NCBI RefSeq assembly: GCF_048569485.1
Contig: NC_134356.1
Coordinates: forward strand, 464,833,820 to 464,897,819
From: Anomaloglossus baeobatrachus
Taxonomy: Eukaryota; Chordata; Amphibia; Anura; Aromobatidae
Length of the DNA stretch: 64,000 nt
Reading direction: 5' to 3'
In this document: piece after piece, positions 1-12,361 of the stretch
Numbering within the stretch: position 1 is the stretch's first letter
Layout: every line of letters begins with the position of its first letter
Notes under the pieces: generated by a model
Database searches by the model: none
The model's input: the letters and a program-made list of their open reading frames with translations, nothing else
Told to the model about the DNA's origin: nothing
Translations under genes and position numbers: made by a program

Positions 1-3000
1 TCCCCTCGCTGTGTTTCTAAAAGAACCAAGATGAACAAGTCATGGCTCTCAGAGGACTTTTCTTCCCCTGGGTCATCCAGGGGACGGGAAAGGCACGCGT
101 ATTTTTGAGAGTGCTTCATGCCAAGCATCTTTTTCTTTTTCAAAAGGGGGGGTCAACTGATGCCAGTCAAGTGGGGTGTGTGTGGCCCAATTAGTGGCAA
201 TGAAGGAGACTGTGGTTGGAGTCCCCTCGCTGTGTTTCTAAAAGAACCAAGATGAACAAGTCATGGCTCTCAGAGGACTTTTCTTCCCCTGGGTCAGCCA
301 GGGGACGGGAAAGGCACGCGTATTTTTGAGAGTGCTTCATGCCAAGCATCTTTTTCTTTTTCAAAAGGGAAGGTCAACTGATGCCAGTCAAGTGGGGTGT
401 GTGTGGCCCAGTTAGTGGAAACGAGGGAGACTGTAATTGGAGTCCCCTCGCTGTGTTTCTAAAAGAACCAAGATAAACAAGTCATGGGTCTCAGAGGACT
501 TTTCTTCCCCTGGGTCATCCAGGGGACGGGAAAGGCACGCGTATTTTTGAGAGTGCTTCATGCCAAGCATCTTTTTCTTTTTCAAAAGGGGGGTCAACTG
601 ATGCCAGTCAAGTGGGGTGTGTGTGGCCCAATTAGTGGCAACGAAGGAGACTGTGGTTGGAGTCCCCTCGCTGTGTTTCTAAAAGAACCAAGATGAACAA
701 GTCATGGCTCTCAGAGGACTTTTCTTCCCCTGGGTCAGCCAGGGGACGGGAAAGGCACGCGTATTTTTGAGAGTGCTTCATGCCAAGCATCTTTTTCTTT
801 TTCAAAAGGGAAGGTCAACTGATGCCAGTCAAGTGGGGTGTGTGTGGCCCAGTTAGTGGAAATGAGGGAGACTGTGGTTGGAGTCCCCTCGCTGTGTTTC
901 TAAAAGAACCAAGATGAACAAGTCATGGCTCTCAGAGGACTTTTCGTCCCCTGGTTCATCCAGGGGACGGGAAAGGCACGCGTATTTTTGAGAGTGCTTC
1001 ATGCCAAGCATCTTTTTCTTTTTCAAAAGGGAAGGTCAACTGATGCCAGTCAAGTGGGGTGTGTGTGGCCCAATTAGTGGCAACGAGGGAGACTGTGGTT
1101 GGAGTCCCCTCGCTGTGTTTCTAAAAGAACCAAGATGAACAAGTCATGGCTCTCAGAGGACTTTTCTTCCCCTGGGTCAGCCAGGGGTTGGGAAAGGCAC
1201 GCGTATTTTTGAGAGTGCTTCATGCCAGGCATCTTTTTCTTTTTCAAAAGGGAAGGTCAACTGATGCCAGTCAAGTGGGGTGTGTGTGGCCCAGTTAGTG
1301 GAAACGAGGGAGACTGTGGTTGGAGTCCCCTCGCTGTGTTTCTAAAAGAACCAAGATGAACAAGTCATGGCTCTCAGAGGACTTTTCTTCCCCTGGGTCA
1401 TCCAGGGGACGGGAAAGGCACGCATATTTTTGAGAGTGCTTCATGCCAAGCATCTTTTTCTTTTTCAAAAGGGAAGGTCAACTGATGCCAGTCAAGTGGG
1501 GTGTGTGTGGCCCAGTTAGTGGAAACGAGGGAGACTGTGGTTGGAGTCCCCTCGCTGTGTTTCTAAAAGAACCAAGATGAACAAGTCATGGCTCTCAGAG
1601 GACTTTTCTTCCCCTGGGTCATCCAGGGGACGGGAAAGGCACGCGTATTTTTGAGAGTGCTTCATGCCAAGCATCTTTTTCTTTTTCAAAAGGGAAGGTC
1701 AACTGATGCCAGTCAAGTGGGGTGTGTGTGGCCCAGTTAGTGGAAACGAGGGAGACTGTGGTTGGAGTCCCCTCGCTGTGTTTCTAAAAGAACCAAGATG
1801 AACAAGTCATGGCTCTCAGAGGACTTTTCTTCCCCTGGGTTATCCAGGGGACGGGAAAGGCACGCGTATTTTTGAGAGTGCTTCATGCCAAGCATCTTTT
1901 TCTTTTTCAAAAGGGGGAATCAACTGATGCCAGTCAAGTGGGGTGTGTGTGGCCCAATTAGTGGCAACGAGGGAGACTGTGGTTGGAGTCCCCTCGCTGT
2001 GTTTCTAAAAAAAACAAGATGAACAAGTCATAGCTCTCAGAGGACTTTTCTTCCCCTGGGTCAGCCAGGGTACGGGAAAGGCACACGTATTTTTGAGAGT
2101 GCTTCATGCCAAGCATCTTTTTCTTTTTCAAAAGGGGGGTCAACTGATGCCAGTCAAGTGGGGTGTGTGTGGCCCAATTAGTGGCAACGAGGGAGACTGG
2201 TTGGAGTCCCCTCGCTGTGTTTCTAAAAGAACCAAGATGAACAAGTCATGGCTCTCAGAGGACTTTTCTTCCCCTGGGTCAGCCAGGGGACGGGAAAGGC
2301 ACGCGTATTTTTGAGAGTGCTTCATGCCAAACATCTTTTTCTTTTTCAAAAGGGAAGGTCAACTGATGCCAGTCAAGTGGGGTGTGTGTGGCCCAGTTAG
2401 TGGAAACGAGGGAGACTGTGGTTGGAGTCCCCTCGCTGTGTTTCTAAAAGAACCAAGATGAACAAGTCATGGCTCTCAGAGGACTTTTCTTCCCCTGGGT
2501 CAGCCAGGGGACGGGAAAGGCACGCGTATTTTTGAGAGTGCTTCATGCCAAGCATCTTTTTCTTTTTCAAAAGGGAAGGTCAACTGATGCCAGTCAAGTG
2601 GGGTGTGTGTGGCCCAGTTAGTGGAAACGAGGGAGACTGTGGTTGGAGTCCCCTCGCTGTGTTTCTAAAAGAACCAAGATGAACAAGTCATGGATCTCAG
2701 AGGACTTTTCTTCCCCTGGGTCATCCAGGGGACGGGAAAGGCACGCGTATTTTTGAGAGTGCTTCATGCCAAGCATCTTTTTCTTTTTCAAAAGGGGGGG
2801 TCAACTGATGCCAGTCAAGTGGGGTGTGTGTGGCCCAATTAGTGGCAATGAGGTAGACTGTGGTTGGAGTCCCCTCGCTGTGTTTCTAAAAGAACCAAGA
2901 TGAACAAGTCATGGCTCTCAGAGGACTTTTCTTCCCCTGGGTCAGCCAGGGGACGGGAAAGGCACGCGTATTTTTGAGAGTGCTTCATGCCAAGCATCTT

Positions 3001-3977
3001 TTTCTTTTTCAAAAGGGAAGGTCAACTGATGCCAGTCAAGTGGGGTGTGTGTGGCCCAGTTAGTGGAAACGAGGGAGACTGTGGTTGGAGTCCCCTCGCT
3101 GTGTTTCTAAAAGAATCAAGATGAACAAGTCATGGCTCTCAGAGGACTTTTCTTCTCCTGGGTCATCCAGGGGACGGGAAAGGCATGCGTATTTTTGAGA
3201 GTGCTTCATGCCAAGCATCTTTTTCTTTTTCAAAAGGGGGGGTCAACTGATGCCAGTCAAGTGGGGTGTGTGTGGCCCAATTAGTGGCAACGAGGGAGAC
3301 TGTGGTTGGAGTCCCCTCGCTGTGTTTCTAAAAGAACCAAGATGAACAAGTCATGGCTCTCAGAGGACTTTTCTTCCCCTGGGTCAGCCAGGGGACGGGA
3401 AAGGCACGCGTATTTTTGAGAGTGCTTCATGCCAAGCATCTTTTTCTTTTTCAAAAGGGAAGGTCAACTGATGCCAGTCAAGTGGGGTGTGTGTGGCCCA
3501 GTTAGTGGAAACGAGGGAGACTGTGGTTGGAGTCCCCTCGCTGTGTTTCTAAAAGAACCAAGATGAACAAGTCATGGCTCTAAGAGGACTTTTCTTCCCC
3601 TGGGTCATCCAGGGGACGGGAAAGGCACGCGTATTTTTGAGAGTGCTTCATGCCAAGCATCTTTTTCTTTTTCAAAAGGGGGGGTCAACTGATGCCAGTC
3701 AAGTGGGGTGTGTGTGGCCCAATTAGTGGCAACGAGGGAGACTGTGGTTGGAGTCCCCTCGCTGTGTTTCTAAAAGAACCAAGATGAACAAGTCATGGCT
3801 CTCAGAGGACTTTTCTTCCCCTGGGTCAGCCAGGGGACGGGAAAGGCACGCGTATTTTTGAGAGTGCTTCATGCCAAGCATCTTTTTCTTTTTCAAAAGG
3901 GAAGGTCAACTGATGGCAGTCAAGTGGGGTGTGTGTGGCCCAATTAGTGGCAACGAGGGAGACTGTGGTTGGAGTCC
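1..3977. repeat. 221-bp satellite array, 18 monomers, dimeric higher-order pattern
   Basis: Eighteen head-to-tail copies of a unit of about 221 bp, each starting at tcccctcgctgtgtttct; starts fall at 1, 222, 443, 663, 884, 1105, 1326, 1547, 1768 and so on to the last break at 3978. Copies are nearly identical and mostly alternate between two variants. One variant has gggtcatcc, a long G run and aattagtggcaa; the other has gggtcagcc, gggaagg and agttagtggaaa. The array is cut by the left window edge, so its true length is unknown. Short open frames recur at the same place in each unit on both strands and are by-products of the repetition. The array may be satellite DNA or a tandem block inside the large hAT-like element to its right. 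Confidence 0.95.
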
Positions 3978-4089
3978 CCTTACTGTGTTTTACATGCTTT
4001 TAGAAGGGCATGACATGGCTTAGAGGTTGACTTTCAGCATCTGGAAACTGTTGGCTACCAAAATGCTGCCTTTCCAACCTTTTTAACCT

Positions 4090-6690
4090 AGGATTTTCAA
4101 GACCTTATGCCCATCGCAGTGCCCCAAGAGCCGATGCCCAGGCGCCACTCCTTCTCCAACAAAGGCGTGCACGCGCTACACCAGCATGTCGCACTAAACA
4201 TCACTGATTCCTTGAGAAACTCTGTGTGACAGGGTGCATTTCACCACAGATAATTGGCCCAGTAAGCATGGACAGGGGCGTTACATGTCGCTGACTGGGC
4301 AATGGGTTACTGTGGGGAGAGATGGAGAAGGGTCTGCTGTACAAGTCTTGTCGTCCCCACGAGTTGTGTCAATCCTTCTTCTGTATGTAGAAGTTAATAC
4401 ACTGCTTCTGCCTCTTCAACCTCGTGTGGGTCCTCCACCTTGGTGCAAACCCTGTGTGGTCAGGCCACCCTTCCTTGTAACTGCGCACAAGGACTACCAC
4501 ACACCTCCTTACTATGCTGGCAGCAGAGCTCAATGCCATCAGGCGGTCAAAGGTTTACTTTGAAATGTATGGGAAATGTGAGTCACACCGCTGAGAAGTT
4601 GTGGACGGTTAGCTCTGGAGACCGAGTTTCATCAATGGTTGTCTCCACTCAACCAGCAGCCAGGAAAGGCCGGGTGCGACAATGATGCAAACATGGGTGC
4701 GGCCCTTCGCTGTGACAATGTGACACACGTGCCTTGTGTGGTTCACGTGTTGAACCTGGTTGTCCAGCAATTTTTAAAGTACTATCCTGGCCCACATGGC
4801 CTTCTGCAGAGAGCACGGTGTAACGCCTTCCTTGATCCACACACTCAGATGGGCTGTAAATGATAGGCTAGAGGGAAGCCACTCACCAAGCAGGACCCCT
4901 AGAACCCTGAAACCCTTTAACCCCTATACAGGGATTAGGAATTACACAGGGCCCAAGGTGATTAATACCTGTGGAAGGCTGCAGTTCCAGAGAATAGTAG
5001 TCAGGCAGGGTCAAAACATTAATTGAGGAACAGGAACAGAATGGGACGGCCAGGACTTAATCAGAAAACAAGCAGAGGTGAAATGCGGATCGGCCAACAA
5101 GGTACATAAACAGCAAGCAGGAAAAGTAGTCAGGTAACAAGCACACAAAATCATAAAACTGAACTGGGGGTAAAATTAACCAGAGGTTCATAGCTATGTC
5201 TGGCAGTGGTCTGCAGACAGGATGGGCATAAAAAAGGGTGTGGTGTCTTCCCATTGGTTGTAGCTGAATGATGGTATTTCATCTGTGAGATACCCACCAG
5301 CTACATTCAGCCAGAGATTCTGCATCTGTCAAGGTAATGCAGCCCAGTGGGTGAGCATAACCTGCGTCCACCTGCGCCGCTGGCATCGACTCCTCTCCCA
5401 TCATCAGCACTATGCATGAAAGGAACACGTTGTCACCTGGCGACCGGTGTACAAATTGACGGAGCGTACTCCGTTGGTGACTTAACAGCCGTGTGCGGCA
5501 ATGATGCAAACCTGGCTGCGGGCCATTGTCAGGGCAATGTGACACACGTGCCTTGTATGGCTCATGTGTTGAACCTAATTCTCCAGCAATTTTTAAAACA
5601 CCATCCCGGCCTACATGGCCTTGTGCAGCGGGCACGCTCGCTATGTGCTCACTTCCATCGTGCGCACACAGCAGCTCAACAACTTTCATCACTCCGGAAG
5701 TCTTAGGGTCTGGCAGTTAAACGCCGGAAATGCGATGTTCCGACACGCAGGAATTGGAATCTGCACATGTTGCAGCGTGTGTGGCAGCACCGCAGAGCCC
5801 TGCTGAAATACGGTATGACATATAGCCTGGGATAACTTGATCCAGAGGTGGTGCAGATCACGCTGCTGGAGTGGTGTCAGATCAAGGACCTATGCACCCT
5901 GCTACACAGTTTACAAAGTCGACGAAGATGTTTAGCACTGGCAATGTCATTCTCAGCGTGACAATTCTGGTCATCTACATGATGGAGCACACTGTAATTA
6001 TTATTCGGAGTCAGGTGTTGGGACAAGAGGAAGGGGAGGAAGTACAGGAGGAGTCATATGCGGAAGGGATAACAAGATCTACGAGGTCCAGATGGTCAGC
6101 GGCACCTATGCGGCAGTCATGGTGAGGGAGAGGGATTAACAAGGGCGCATAGTATCAGCAAAAAGTGTTGAGGAAAGTGCAGGAGCCCATGAAGAAATGG
6201 AGGACGAACTGGCGATGGGCATGGAAGACTCAGCAGATGAGTGAGAGCTTGCTCACATTTCGGTTGTGCGAGGTTGTGGGGAGAGGGCAGAGGAAGGAGG
6301 CACGATTCTCACCTCTCTGCCACCAACACACCAAGGACTTGGTGCTCCTGGATGCACAGGACACATGAGCGCCTTCTTGCTGCACTACCTACATGACCCT
6401 CGGATTGTACGAATTCGAAGTAATCCTGAATACTGGGTTGCCACACTGTTAGATCCCCGGTACAAGACAAAATTTGGCGAAATAATTCCTGCCATAAAAA
6501 CGGACGCACGTATACAGGAGTATCTGCAGAATGTGGTACGCAATCTTAGATCTGCTTTTCCACTAAACACCAGTGCTGCACAGAGTGAATCTCAACGCTT
6601 TGTCATGGATAGGAGGAAATGGTCTTTTCCTTGTCCACATCGGAGGGACCGAGGGATGGCTGCTGTGCTGAGATGGCGTTGAGTACGGTG
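4090..6690 (+). pseudogene. hAT-like transposase remnants, partly duplicated
   Basis: Decayed plus-strand transposase of the hAT superfamily (BED-finger/RNase-H-like group). In order: a piece reading MPRRHSFSNKGVHALHQHVA near 4130-4195; HFTTDNWPSKHGQGRYMSLT near 4238-4300, a typical hAT catalytic-core segment with an Asp; NVTHVPCVVHVLNLVVQQFL near 4716-4780, matching the conserved C..H.LNL motif; a second version of that block at 5532-5630 (NVTHVPCMAHVLNLILQQFL); and YWVATLLDPRYKTKF near 6433-6480, the conserved C-terminal dimerisation segment. Stops and frame changes are frequent, so no protein is expected. The repeated middle block, separated by unrelated sequence, shows duplication or a second copy inserted nearby. 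In cut-and-paste elements this enzyme binds the ends and excises the element; here it is a relic. Confidence 0.8.
4862..5270. other. Unclassified insertion between two hAT transposase blocks
   Basis: About 400 bp that does not continue the transposase similarity seen on either side. It has A-rich stretches and a polypurine-looking plus strand. I see no terminal repeats or coding potential and cannot assign a family. It could be an inserted repeat or diverged transposon spacer. Confidence 0.3.
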
Positions 6691-8150
6691 TCCCTGCAGA
6701 GTTGCACTTTTGGTCATATACCAAAATGAGTTGAAAAAGGACAGATGCTGGTGGAAAGGGGAACAGGTGTGTTGGAAAGGGGAAAAAAGTTTTGGTCCGT
6801 GGATTTGGTGGTTAAGCAAAAGTAACATTTGATGAAGAAACACCATCTGTTACAGTGGGACTGGCAGATTTGGATAAGGTGGTATATACTATGTTACCGC
6901 TATATAACGAAAATTAATAAGAAAAGAAAGAGAAAGGTATATATCCCCATCAGCAGTCAGTGTCCACCGTGCTCCCAGTTGGAAAATGAGAGGTTGGCAA
7001 CTGGAAGGTTTGGTGGAGGATACAGAGCTGTGTGGCTATGAAACTAATAGTAGCCTGAACCGAGTTAGACGCCATTCGGATCTGGAGACTGGGAGCCCTG
7101 TTAGCGTCACAGGGTCCACATGCCCACCCAGCCCAGGAACTCCCTGTTAACAACACAGGAGCCATTGAGTACGCTGACCGTGTGCGTAGGGGCCACACCT
7201 GTGGACAGCAGGCGCATCAGCAGCAGCAGGCCTGTTAATGCCACTGGGCTGCACAAGCAGGACTGGTAGGACAGGAGCTGGTCTTAACCGTTCTGCGTTA
7301 CCAACTGTGGTGGTGGCCTGCATCGACGCCCTATCCCTGCCTACCTCTGGCCTAAAGCTGCAATGGGTTCAACACATGGAGGTGTGCTCTTTCGGAGCAT
7401 AATAGAAGAATGCGCACCTCCTTGTTGGCTCCAGCCCCTTTTATAACCTGGGTCCGCCCCAAACCAGGGTGAACCACAATGAACCTCCTGGAGACAAAAG
7501 TAGAGTGACACGTCATGAGTGGCATAACTAGCGTCCTATTTGGAACCGCAACTTCAATGATGACCTCATGGCTGCCATGACCCAAACACCTCACCAGTCA
7601 TCGTCTGACCATCAATAATGCGGTGACAAGTCATAGGGGTGGGCCTCTGCAAGCCATTTGGGAGTGGCCTAGCCACATCGTCAGGACACCTGATGCCCTC
7701 TGGTCTATATGGGACCCCCACATCAGGGGCAGGGCCAAAGAGTTCATTACCGGACCTAGTCTCTGATGCAGTAAGTGCCTGAGCATGCTCAGTAGCATGA
7801 AATACAGTCTCTGAAAAAAGACTATCAGCTTTAGCATGGTGTCTAGGCACAAAACAGGACTTAGACCCGGCACGGAATGCAAGTACCTGTGCAAAGAGGC
7901 TTTTGACACTTAGTGTGGGAGCATGCGCTGTATCCCGAAATGAAGACTTAGCGTCAGGAATGGCACAGTCAGGCTGAGCATAGTCACTAGGCGAAACACT
8001 GTAGTTAGGCTGCAGCTGGGGTAAATCGGCACACGCATGCGCACTAGCTGCCTCTCCACACTTAGACGTGGAGGAGAAATTGCTCTTCGGGTGTGAACTT
8101 GGAGATGCTGTCTATAAACAGAAGGAAAAGCTAAAGGAAGCCTCACTTTC
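6691..8150. other. Non-coding body of the hAT-like element
   Basis: No convincing gene. Several minus-strand open frames of 78-94 codons at 7566-8146 overlap one another in different frames and resemble no family I know. The stretch joins the transposase relic to the 136-bp array and is read as transposon spacer. Confidence 0.4.
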
Positions 8151-8164
8151 TATCCCTCCGAATT

Positions 8165-9100
8165 ATCAAATGCAGCAATGAATTCCCTGAGTTAGCTAAA
8201 TGTGCATGAGGGTGTCATGTAGAGGTGCTAGAAATAGCTTGGCACCAGTGGGGCACTAATGGAATACAACAGCCAGTTCTATGATGCCACTAAATGGCAG
8301 TATTTTTTGCTATCATTATAGCTTATTAAAAACAGAGCAGGAGGGTGTCATGCACAGGTGCTGCACATAGATTTGCACTAGTGTGACTAGACAAAAGTCC
8401 AATAGCCACGTTTAGGATGCCACTAGGTTCACTGACTGTTTGCTAGTATAATGGCTTAGTAACAATGAGTTTGAGTGTGCAATGCAGGCAGAGGTGCTGC
8501 AAATATCTTTGCACTAGTGGGACTATACAGAAGTCCAATAGTCACGTTTAGGATGCCACTAAGTTCACTCAGTGTTTGCTAGTATAATGGCTTAGTAACA
8601 ATGAGTTTGAGTGTGCAATGCAGGCAGAGGTGCTGCAAATATCTTTGCACTAGTGGGACTATACAGAAGCCCAATAGCCACGTTTAGGATGACACTAAGT
8701 TCACTCAGTGTTTGCTAGTATAATGGCTTAGTAACAATGAGTTTGAGTGTGCAATGCAAGCAGAGGTGCTGCAAATATCTTTGCACTAGTGGGACTATAC
8801 AGAAGTCCAATAGCCACGTTTAGGATGCCACTAGGTACACTGACTGTTTGCTAGTATAATTGCTTAGTTAAAAAGAGTTGGAGTGTGCAATGCAGGCAGA
8901 CATGCTGCAAATATCTTTCCACTAGTTTGACTGCACAAAAGTACAATAGCCACATTTAGGATGCCACTAGGTACACTGACTGTTTGCTAGTATAATGGCT
9001 TAGTTAAAAAGAGTTGGAGTGTGCAATGCAGGCAGACATGCTGCAAATATCTTTCCACTAGTGTGACTACACAAAAGTACAATAGCCACGTTTAGGATGC
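8165..9100. repeat. 136-bp tandem array, left part
   Basis: Tandem units of 136 bp, each containing cacgtttaggatgccacta and tgctagtataatggcttag. The acgtttagg landmark falls at 8408, 8544, 8680 and 8816, an exact 136-bp step. The first units (8165-8400) are diverged and the later ones nearly identical. The array is interrupted at 9101 by an LTR element and resumes at 13620 in phase. Long tandem arrays between transposase and terminus are known in large hAT elements, which fits the neighbours here. Confidence 0.9.
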
Positions 9101-10298
9101 TGTGTTGCCCTGGGCAAGCCAGGGGACACAGGTAACAACACACACGCACCCCACATTCCCTGTAGATACACCAGCTAACCCACAAATCCTTGTTGCCTTC
9201 CTCCAGAGGCTGATGATTCACCCCAGGGGGTGGAGCCAGGCGGTTGGTGTCCGCCCACCAAGGAGTTCACAGCTCTGGAGGCAGGAAGTTCCAGGTTGTT
9301 CAGTTTAGGAGGAGAAAGGAATAGGAGGTGAACAGAGTATAGCTCAGGAGGGAGCTAGAGTGAAGTGAAACAGCAGTGAAAGTGACAGAAAGCCTGAAGT
9401 TGGTCTGTAGCTGTGTGCCCAGACGGAGTCAGCAAGGTCAGCAGACAGTGGTGAAGGTCTGCAGTGGGACTGTCTGGAGGTTGCTGGAAGGACCACGGAG
9501 GCTGTGTGTATCCGGGGGTCTGGAGCAGTATACGAAGGGCAGTCAGCACCAAGGCAGGGGCTTTTCGGATCCCGGCAAGGCTTGGAGTCGCTGTAAATTG
9601 CTAAATCCGTTAGTGAAGGGGACGCAGATCTCCCAACAAGCAAGTCCCGATTGACGGCAAAGGTCCAACCACAACGGGGAAACACTGCCACCGCCAAGGC
9701 ACCAGTTTCCCAGGGCCGGCGCCTGCGGGCAAAGTGTGGAGCTCCTCCGGCACAGATTGTAGTCGGGGAGCGGGTAACCGGTGGGAATCCACCGCTACCA
9801 AACAGACATTTCAAAGGTGCAGGGAAGAGACCGTCACCGCTAACTGCAGGGAACCGCAGCACCGTGAACCGTCCGAGGGACCCGTCCAACCAGCCGTTTG
9901 TTTACCAAGAACTGTGTCGTGTTTACTGGCTGAGTGAGTACCTCAGTGCCGCAAGGCACAGCGCTGCCCCTGCGCCCCTGCACCCCACTGTGCCCCGGGA
10001 TCACCAACCCCTACCCACGGAGGGGCAACACAACAACTGGCTGCTCCGCCTCACCATCCCCGGGATCCCCATATAGAGCAGCGGTGGTGTACACTCAATC
10101 ACCACAACCGTGGGTGGCGTCACGGACAATAAACAATCTCCCCAACCAAAATTCCCTTTTCACTCACCGGCGAGGAGTGCCGCTCGAGAAGCCCCCGGGA
10201 TCCGGCCCACCGCTCGAGCTACCACTGAGCAGCAGCCGCCGGACCCGAGCAGAAGGGGTGAGCGTAGTGTGCCGACACCCTCCTCCCCGCCCGCGACA
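9101..10298 (+). repeat. 5' LTR of the cold-shock-domain element
   Basis: 1198-bp LTR with TG...CA ends. An AATAAA poly(A) signal lies at about 10128-10133, about 165 bp before the LTR end, and the same signal context recurs in the related solo LTRs. Open frames of up to 181 codons on the minus strand are present in both LTR copies but resemble nothing known and overlap plus-strand frames. They are treated as by-products of the GC-rich LTR. Confidence 0.85.
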
Positions 10299-10301
10299 AC
10301 T

Positions 10302-10319
10302 TGGCGTCACGAACAGGAT
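10302..10319 (+). promoter_or_regulatory. Putative tRNA primer-binding site
   Basis: Three bases after the left LTR the sequence reads TGGCGTCACGAACAGGAT. Its complement ends in CGCCA with G before CCA, and its outer parts match the 3' end of serine tRNAs (TGGCGT....CAGGAT). A serine tRNA primer is therefore the best guess, but the middle six bases were not matched to a known tRNA. Confidence 0.55.
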
Positions 10320-10600
10320 CTTACCGCTCTGCCGTCTGGTAGAGGTGCGCCTTGTTACCGCCGGAGGTATCCGGCAGGAAAATTTCAGAATCCGCCATCT
10401 TTGGCGCGAAAAGTTCCCGCTCGAGCGTCTTCTCGAGCAGTAGAGGCGCGAAGGCCAAAACCCCGCCCCGAGAGAGGAGGGGCCGGAAAGAGCTAAGGGG
10501 GACGCGATGGCGGCTGGCTGCATGTGAGTGCAGCGATAGAAGCAGGGACGCCAGGACCCTGCGGCCATTTATTGGTTCCTGGAAGAGGCCGCTGCTAAAG

Positions 10601-11689
10601 ATGCTGAGTACGACCAACAACACCGTGGTCCCCGCGCCCGGCATGGCGGCGTGGGTGGAAATCCGAACCGCGCAGCTCTACCAAAGGCTGCAGGTCAGGA
10701 TGCAGCTCCTCATGGAGGAGTGGGAGGCCGACATGGCGGACGTTATAGCCACCGTGCGGAGACGCGAGGAGGAAGTGGAGAAAGGGAGGGTGAGTGACCC
10801 ACATACCGATGCCCTTGAAGGGCCGGTCATCGCGGCTGTGGGGCCCGGTCCAAGCCCTCTCCCCCCGCTGCCTCCCTCGCCACCCGTCCCGGAGGCCGTG
10901 ACCCCGCCACTAGGCCTGCTACCACCGCAACCGGTAGCAGTACCCAGCGTCCCCGCCCAGGCGGGCCGACCTGTAGCCGGAGCCCGCGGCGCACCGGAGG
11001 TGTTACCGTGGAAGATCCCGAAGGTTGAACCGGAGGCATCCCCCGAGAAGTTCCCCGAGCCGGAGCCGATGACCCGCTCCGAGCCGAAGGCCCAGCAGCG
11101 GAAAGCCCCTATGCCCATCCCCCACACCTCGGCTGAGGTAGCGCCGGGTTGTTGCTGCAAGGCAGCGCCCAAGGCCAAGACACCGCGGGACATGCCGCCC
11201 AGATTCCTGACAGTGGGCAACGTCCAGGATGTCCCGCGGGGCCCGACCCGTGCGCCGGTGCTGGCGGCAGCGCCGTATTGGGATAGGGAGCCGGTACCGC
11301 TGGGCCTGGAGATCGCCAAGAGGGAGCGGAAGAAGGCCGAGCTGGTGGCCCGAGCTATCCGAGAAAAAGAAAATCTCCGCCAGGCCACGTTCCGTGTCTG
11401 GGGCCCGTTGTACGAGGGGCAGGTGAGGCGGTTTGATGTCCGCCGGGGCTACGGGTTCATCTACGAGCCGGGCCTGGAGGCCGAACTGTTTGTAGCCCGG
11501 CGGGATGTGAATGCCCACCTGCCCGAGGAGCATCCCGGCCGCAACTTAATGCCGGGAGACCTTGTTCGGTACACCCGACACTGCGGAGAGAGGGGGTGGT
11601 TTGCCCTGGATGTGAAGCTGCGGGGCAGCCAGGAGAGCAGAGTGAGTCCTGCACCCCCTCCCTCGGATGAAGCTGAAGGCCTGGAGTAG
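10601..11689 (+). CDS. Cold-shock-domain protein of an LTR element (362 aa)
   Basis: The frame is open from about 10352, but the first ATG is at 10601 (A at -3). A second ATG at 10643 has a stronger context (ggcATGg). Order of the protein: a predicted helix with charged heptad-like spacing (residues about 20-60, LYQRLQVRMQLLMEEWEADM); a long Pro-, Ala- and Glu-rich low-complexity middle (about 70-240); a basic, Lys/Arg-rich helix (about 240-265); then a cold-shock domain at about 270-343. The domain is seen as EGQVRRFDVRRGYGFI with the RNP1-like RGYGFI (282-287), RNP2-like LFVAR (296-300), an acidic/histidine insertion, GDLVRY and a closing FALDVKL strand. Cold-shock domains bind single-stranded RNA or DNA, as in Y-box and LIN28 proteins. 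Here the usual W of KWF and the H of FVH are replaced. A role in packaging the element RNA is inference. No gag, zinc knuckle or enzyme motif is visible. Confidence 0.72.
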   Translation: MLSTTNNTVVPAPGMAAWVEIRTAQLYQRLQVRMQLLMEEWEADMADVIATVRRREEEVEKGRVSDPHTDALEGPVIAAVGPGPSPLPPLPPSPPVPEAVTPPLGLLPPQPVAVPSVPAQAGRPVAGARGAPEVLPWKIPKVEPEASPEKFPEPEPMTRSEPKAQQRKAPMPIPHTSAEVAPGCCCKAAPKAKTPRDMPPRFLTVGNVQDVPRGPTRAPVLAAAPYWDREPVPLGLEIAKRERKKAELVARAIREKENLRQATFRVWGPLYEGQVRRFDVRRGYGFIYEPGLEAELFVARRDVNAHLPEEHPGRNLMPGDLVRYTRHCGERGWFALDVKLRGSQESRVSPAPPPSDEAEGLE

Positions 11690-12350
11690 GGCAGCGGAGC
11701 ACCGTTGTCCAGTCCCCGTTGGGACCACCATTTTGTTGTTTGAGAAAGTTTGAAAGAATGATAAGAAAATGATGATACCGTGAAAGTCGCCTGATTTGCT
11801 TGTGATTTACAACCGGCTGGAGCCGGCACCGTTGTCCCTATGGGGACCGTTTAAAAAGTTGTTTTGCATGGAGGACTATCCATGGACAAGCCCGTGAACT
11901 TGCAGGGCAACCACAAACGTTAGTGGCTTGTAAATATGTTGTTTACCGTTACCGTTTTCCGCAATGCCACCTCCGGAGAGGCAGGTTGGAGGGAGGGCCC
12001 TGAGCAGAGCAGGCTAGGGCCCAGCCACCAAAGGAACCGGTGGCTACCCTCTGGAGGGGAAGGACAGATCCCGCTCGGGTAACTTGTGCTGGACTGTGGG
12101 TCAAGGGGTGCTGCCTGGGTTTTAGGGGCAGCATCAGGGCCAGGTTGCTTGGGTGGGAGAGAGCGGAAACCGTAACCGTAAACCGTTTGCAACGTTAAAA
12201 AGAAATGTGCCTCCCGTCTTGGGAAGAGTTATTATTAAAAATGTACATAATTTACTGTTTATGATATTATACCTTTTTACATTTACAGAAAACAAAAGGA
12301 AAATAAAACCGGTGTTGGACGGGCAGCCCGAGGACGGTCTGCGTTTTGCT

Positions 12351-12358
12351 AAGGGGAC
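12351..12358 (+). other. Polypurine-tract-like end of the internal region
   Basis: AAGGGGAC lies where the internal region stops resembling the element. It would be the start site for plus-strand synthesis if the 3' LTR followed directly; instead it is followed by array-derived sequence. Confidence 0.5.
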
Positions 12359-12361
12359 ATG

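Noticed and set aside
412-2349. Recurrent 61-73-codon frames in the satellite array, resembling a small gene family
   Set aside because: They repeat with the 221-bp unit, exist on both strands and differ only by satellite variants; no start context or known domain.
6950-8146. Cluster of minus-strand frames of 78-94 codons as exons of a host gene
   Set aside because: They overlap each other in different frames, show no similarity to known proteins, and sit inside hAT-like transposon sequence.
9344-9889. Conserved 181-codon minus-strand frame also present at 12665-13210
   Set aside because: Its conservation follows from the two LTRs being about 99% identical. It overlaps plus-strand frames in the same LTR and has no recognisable domain.
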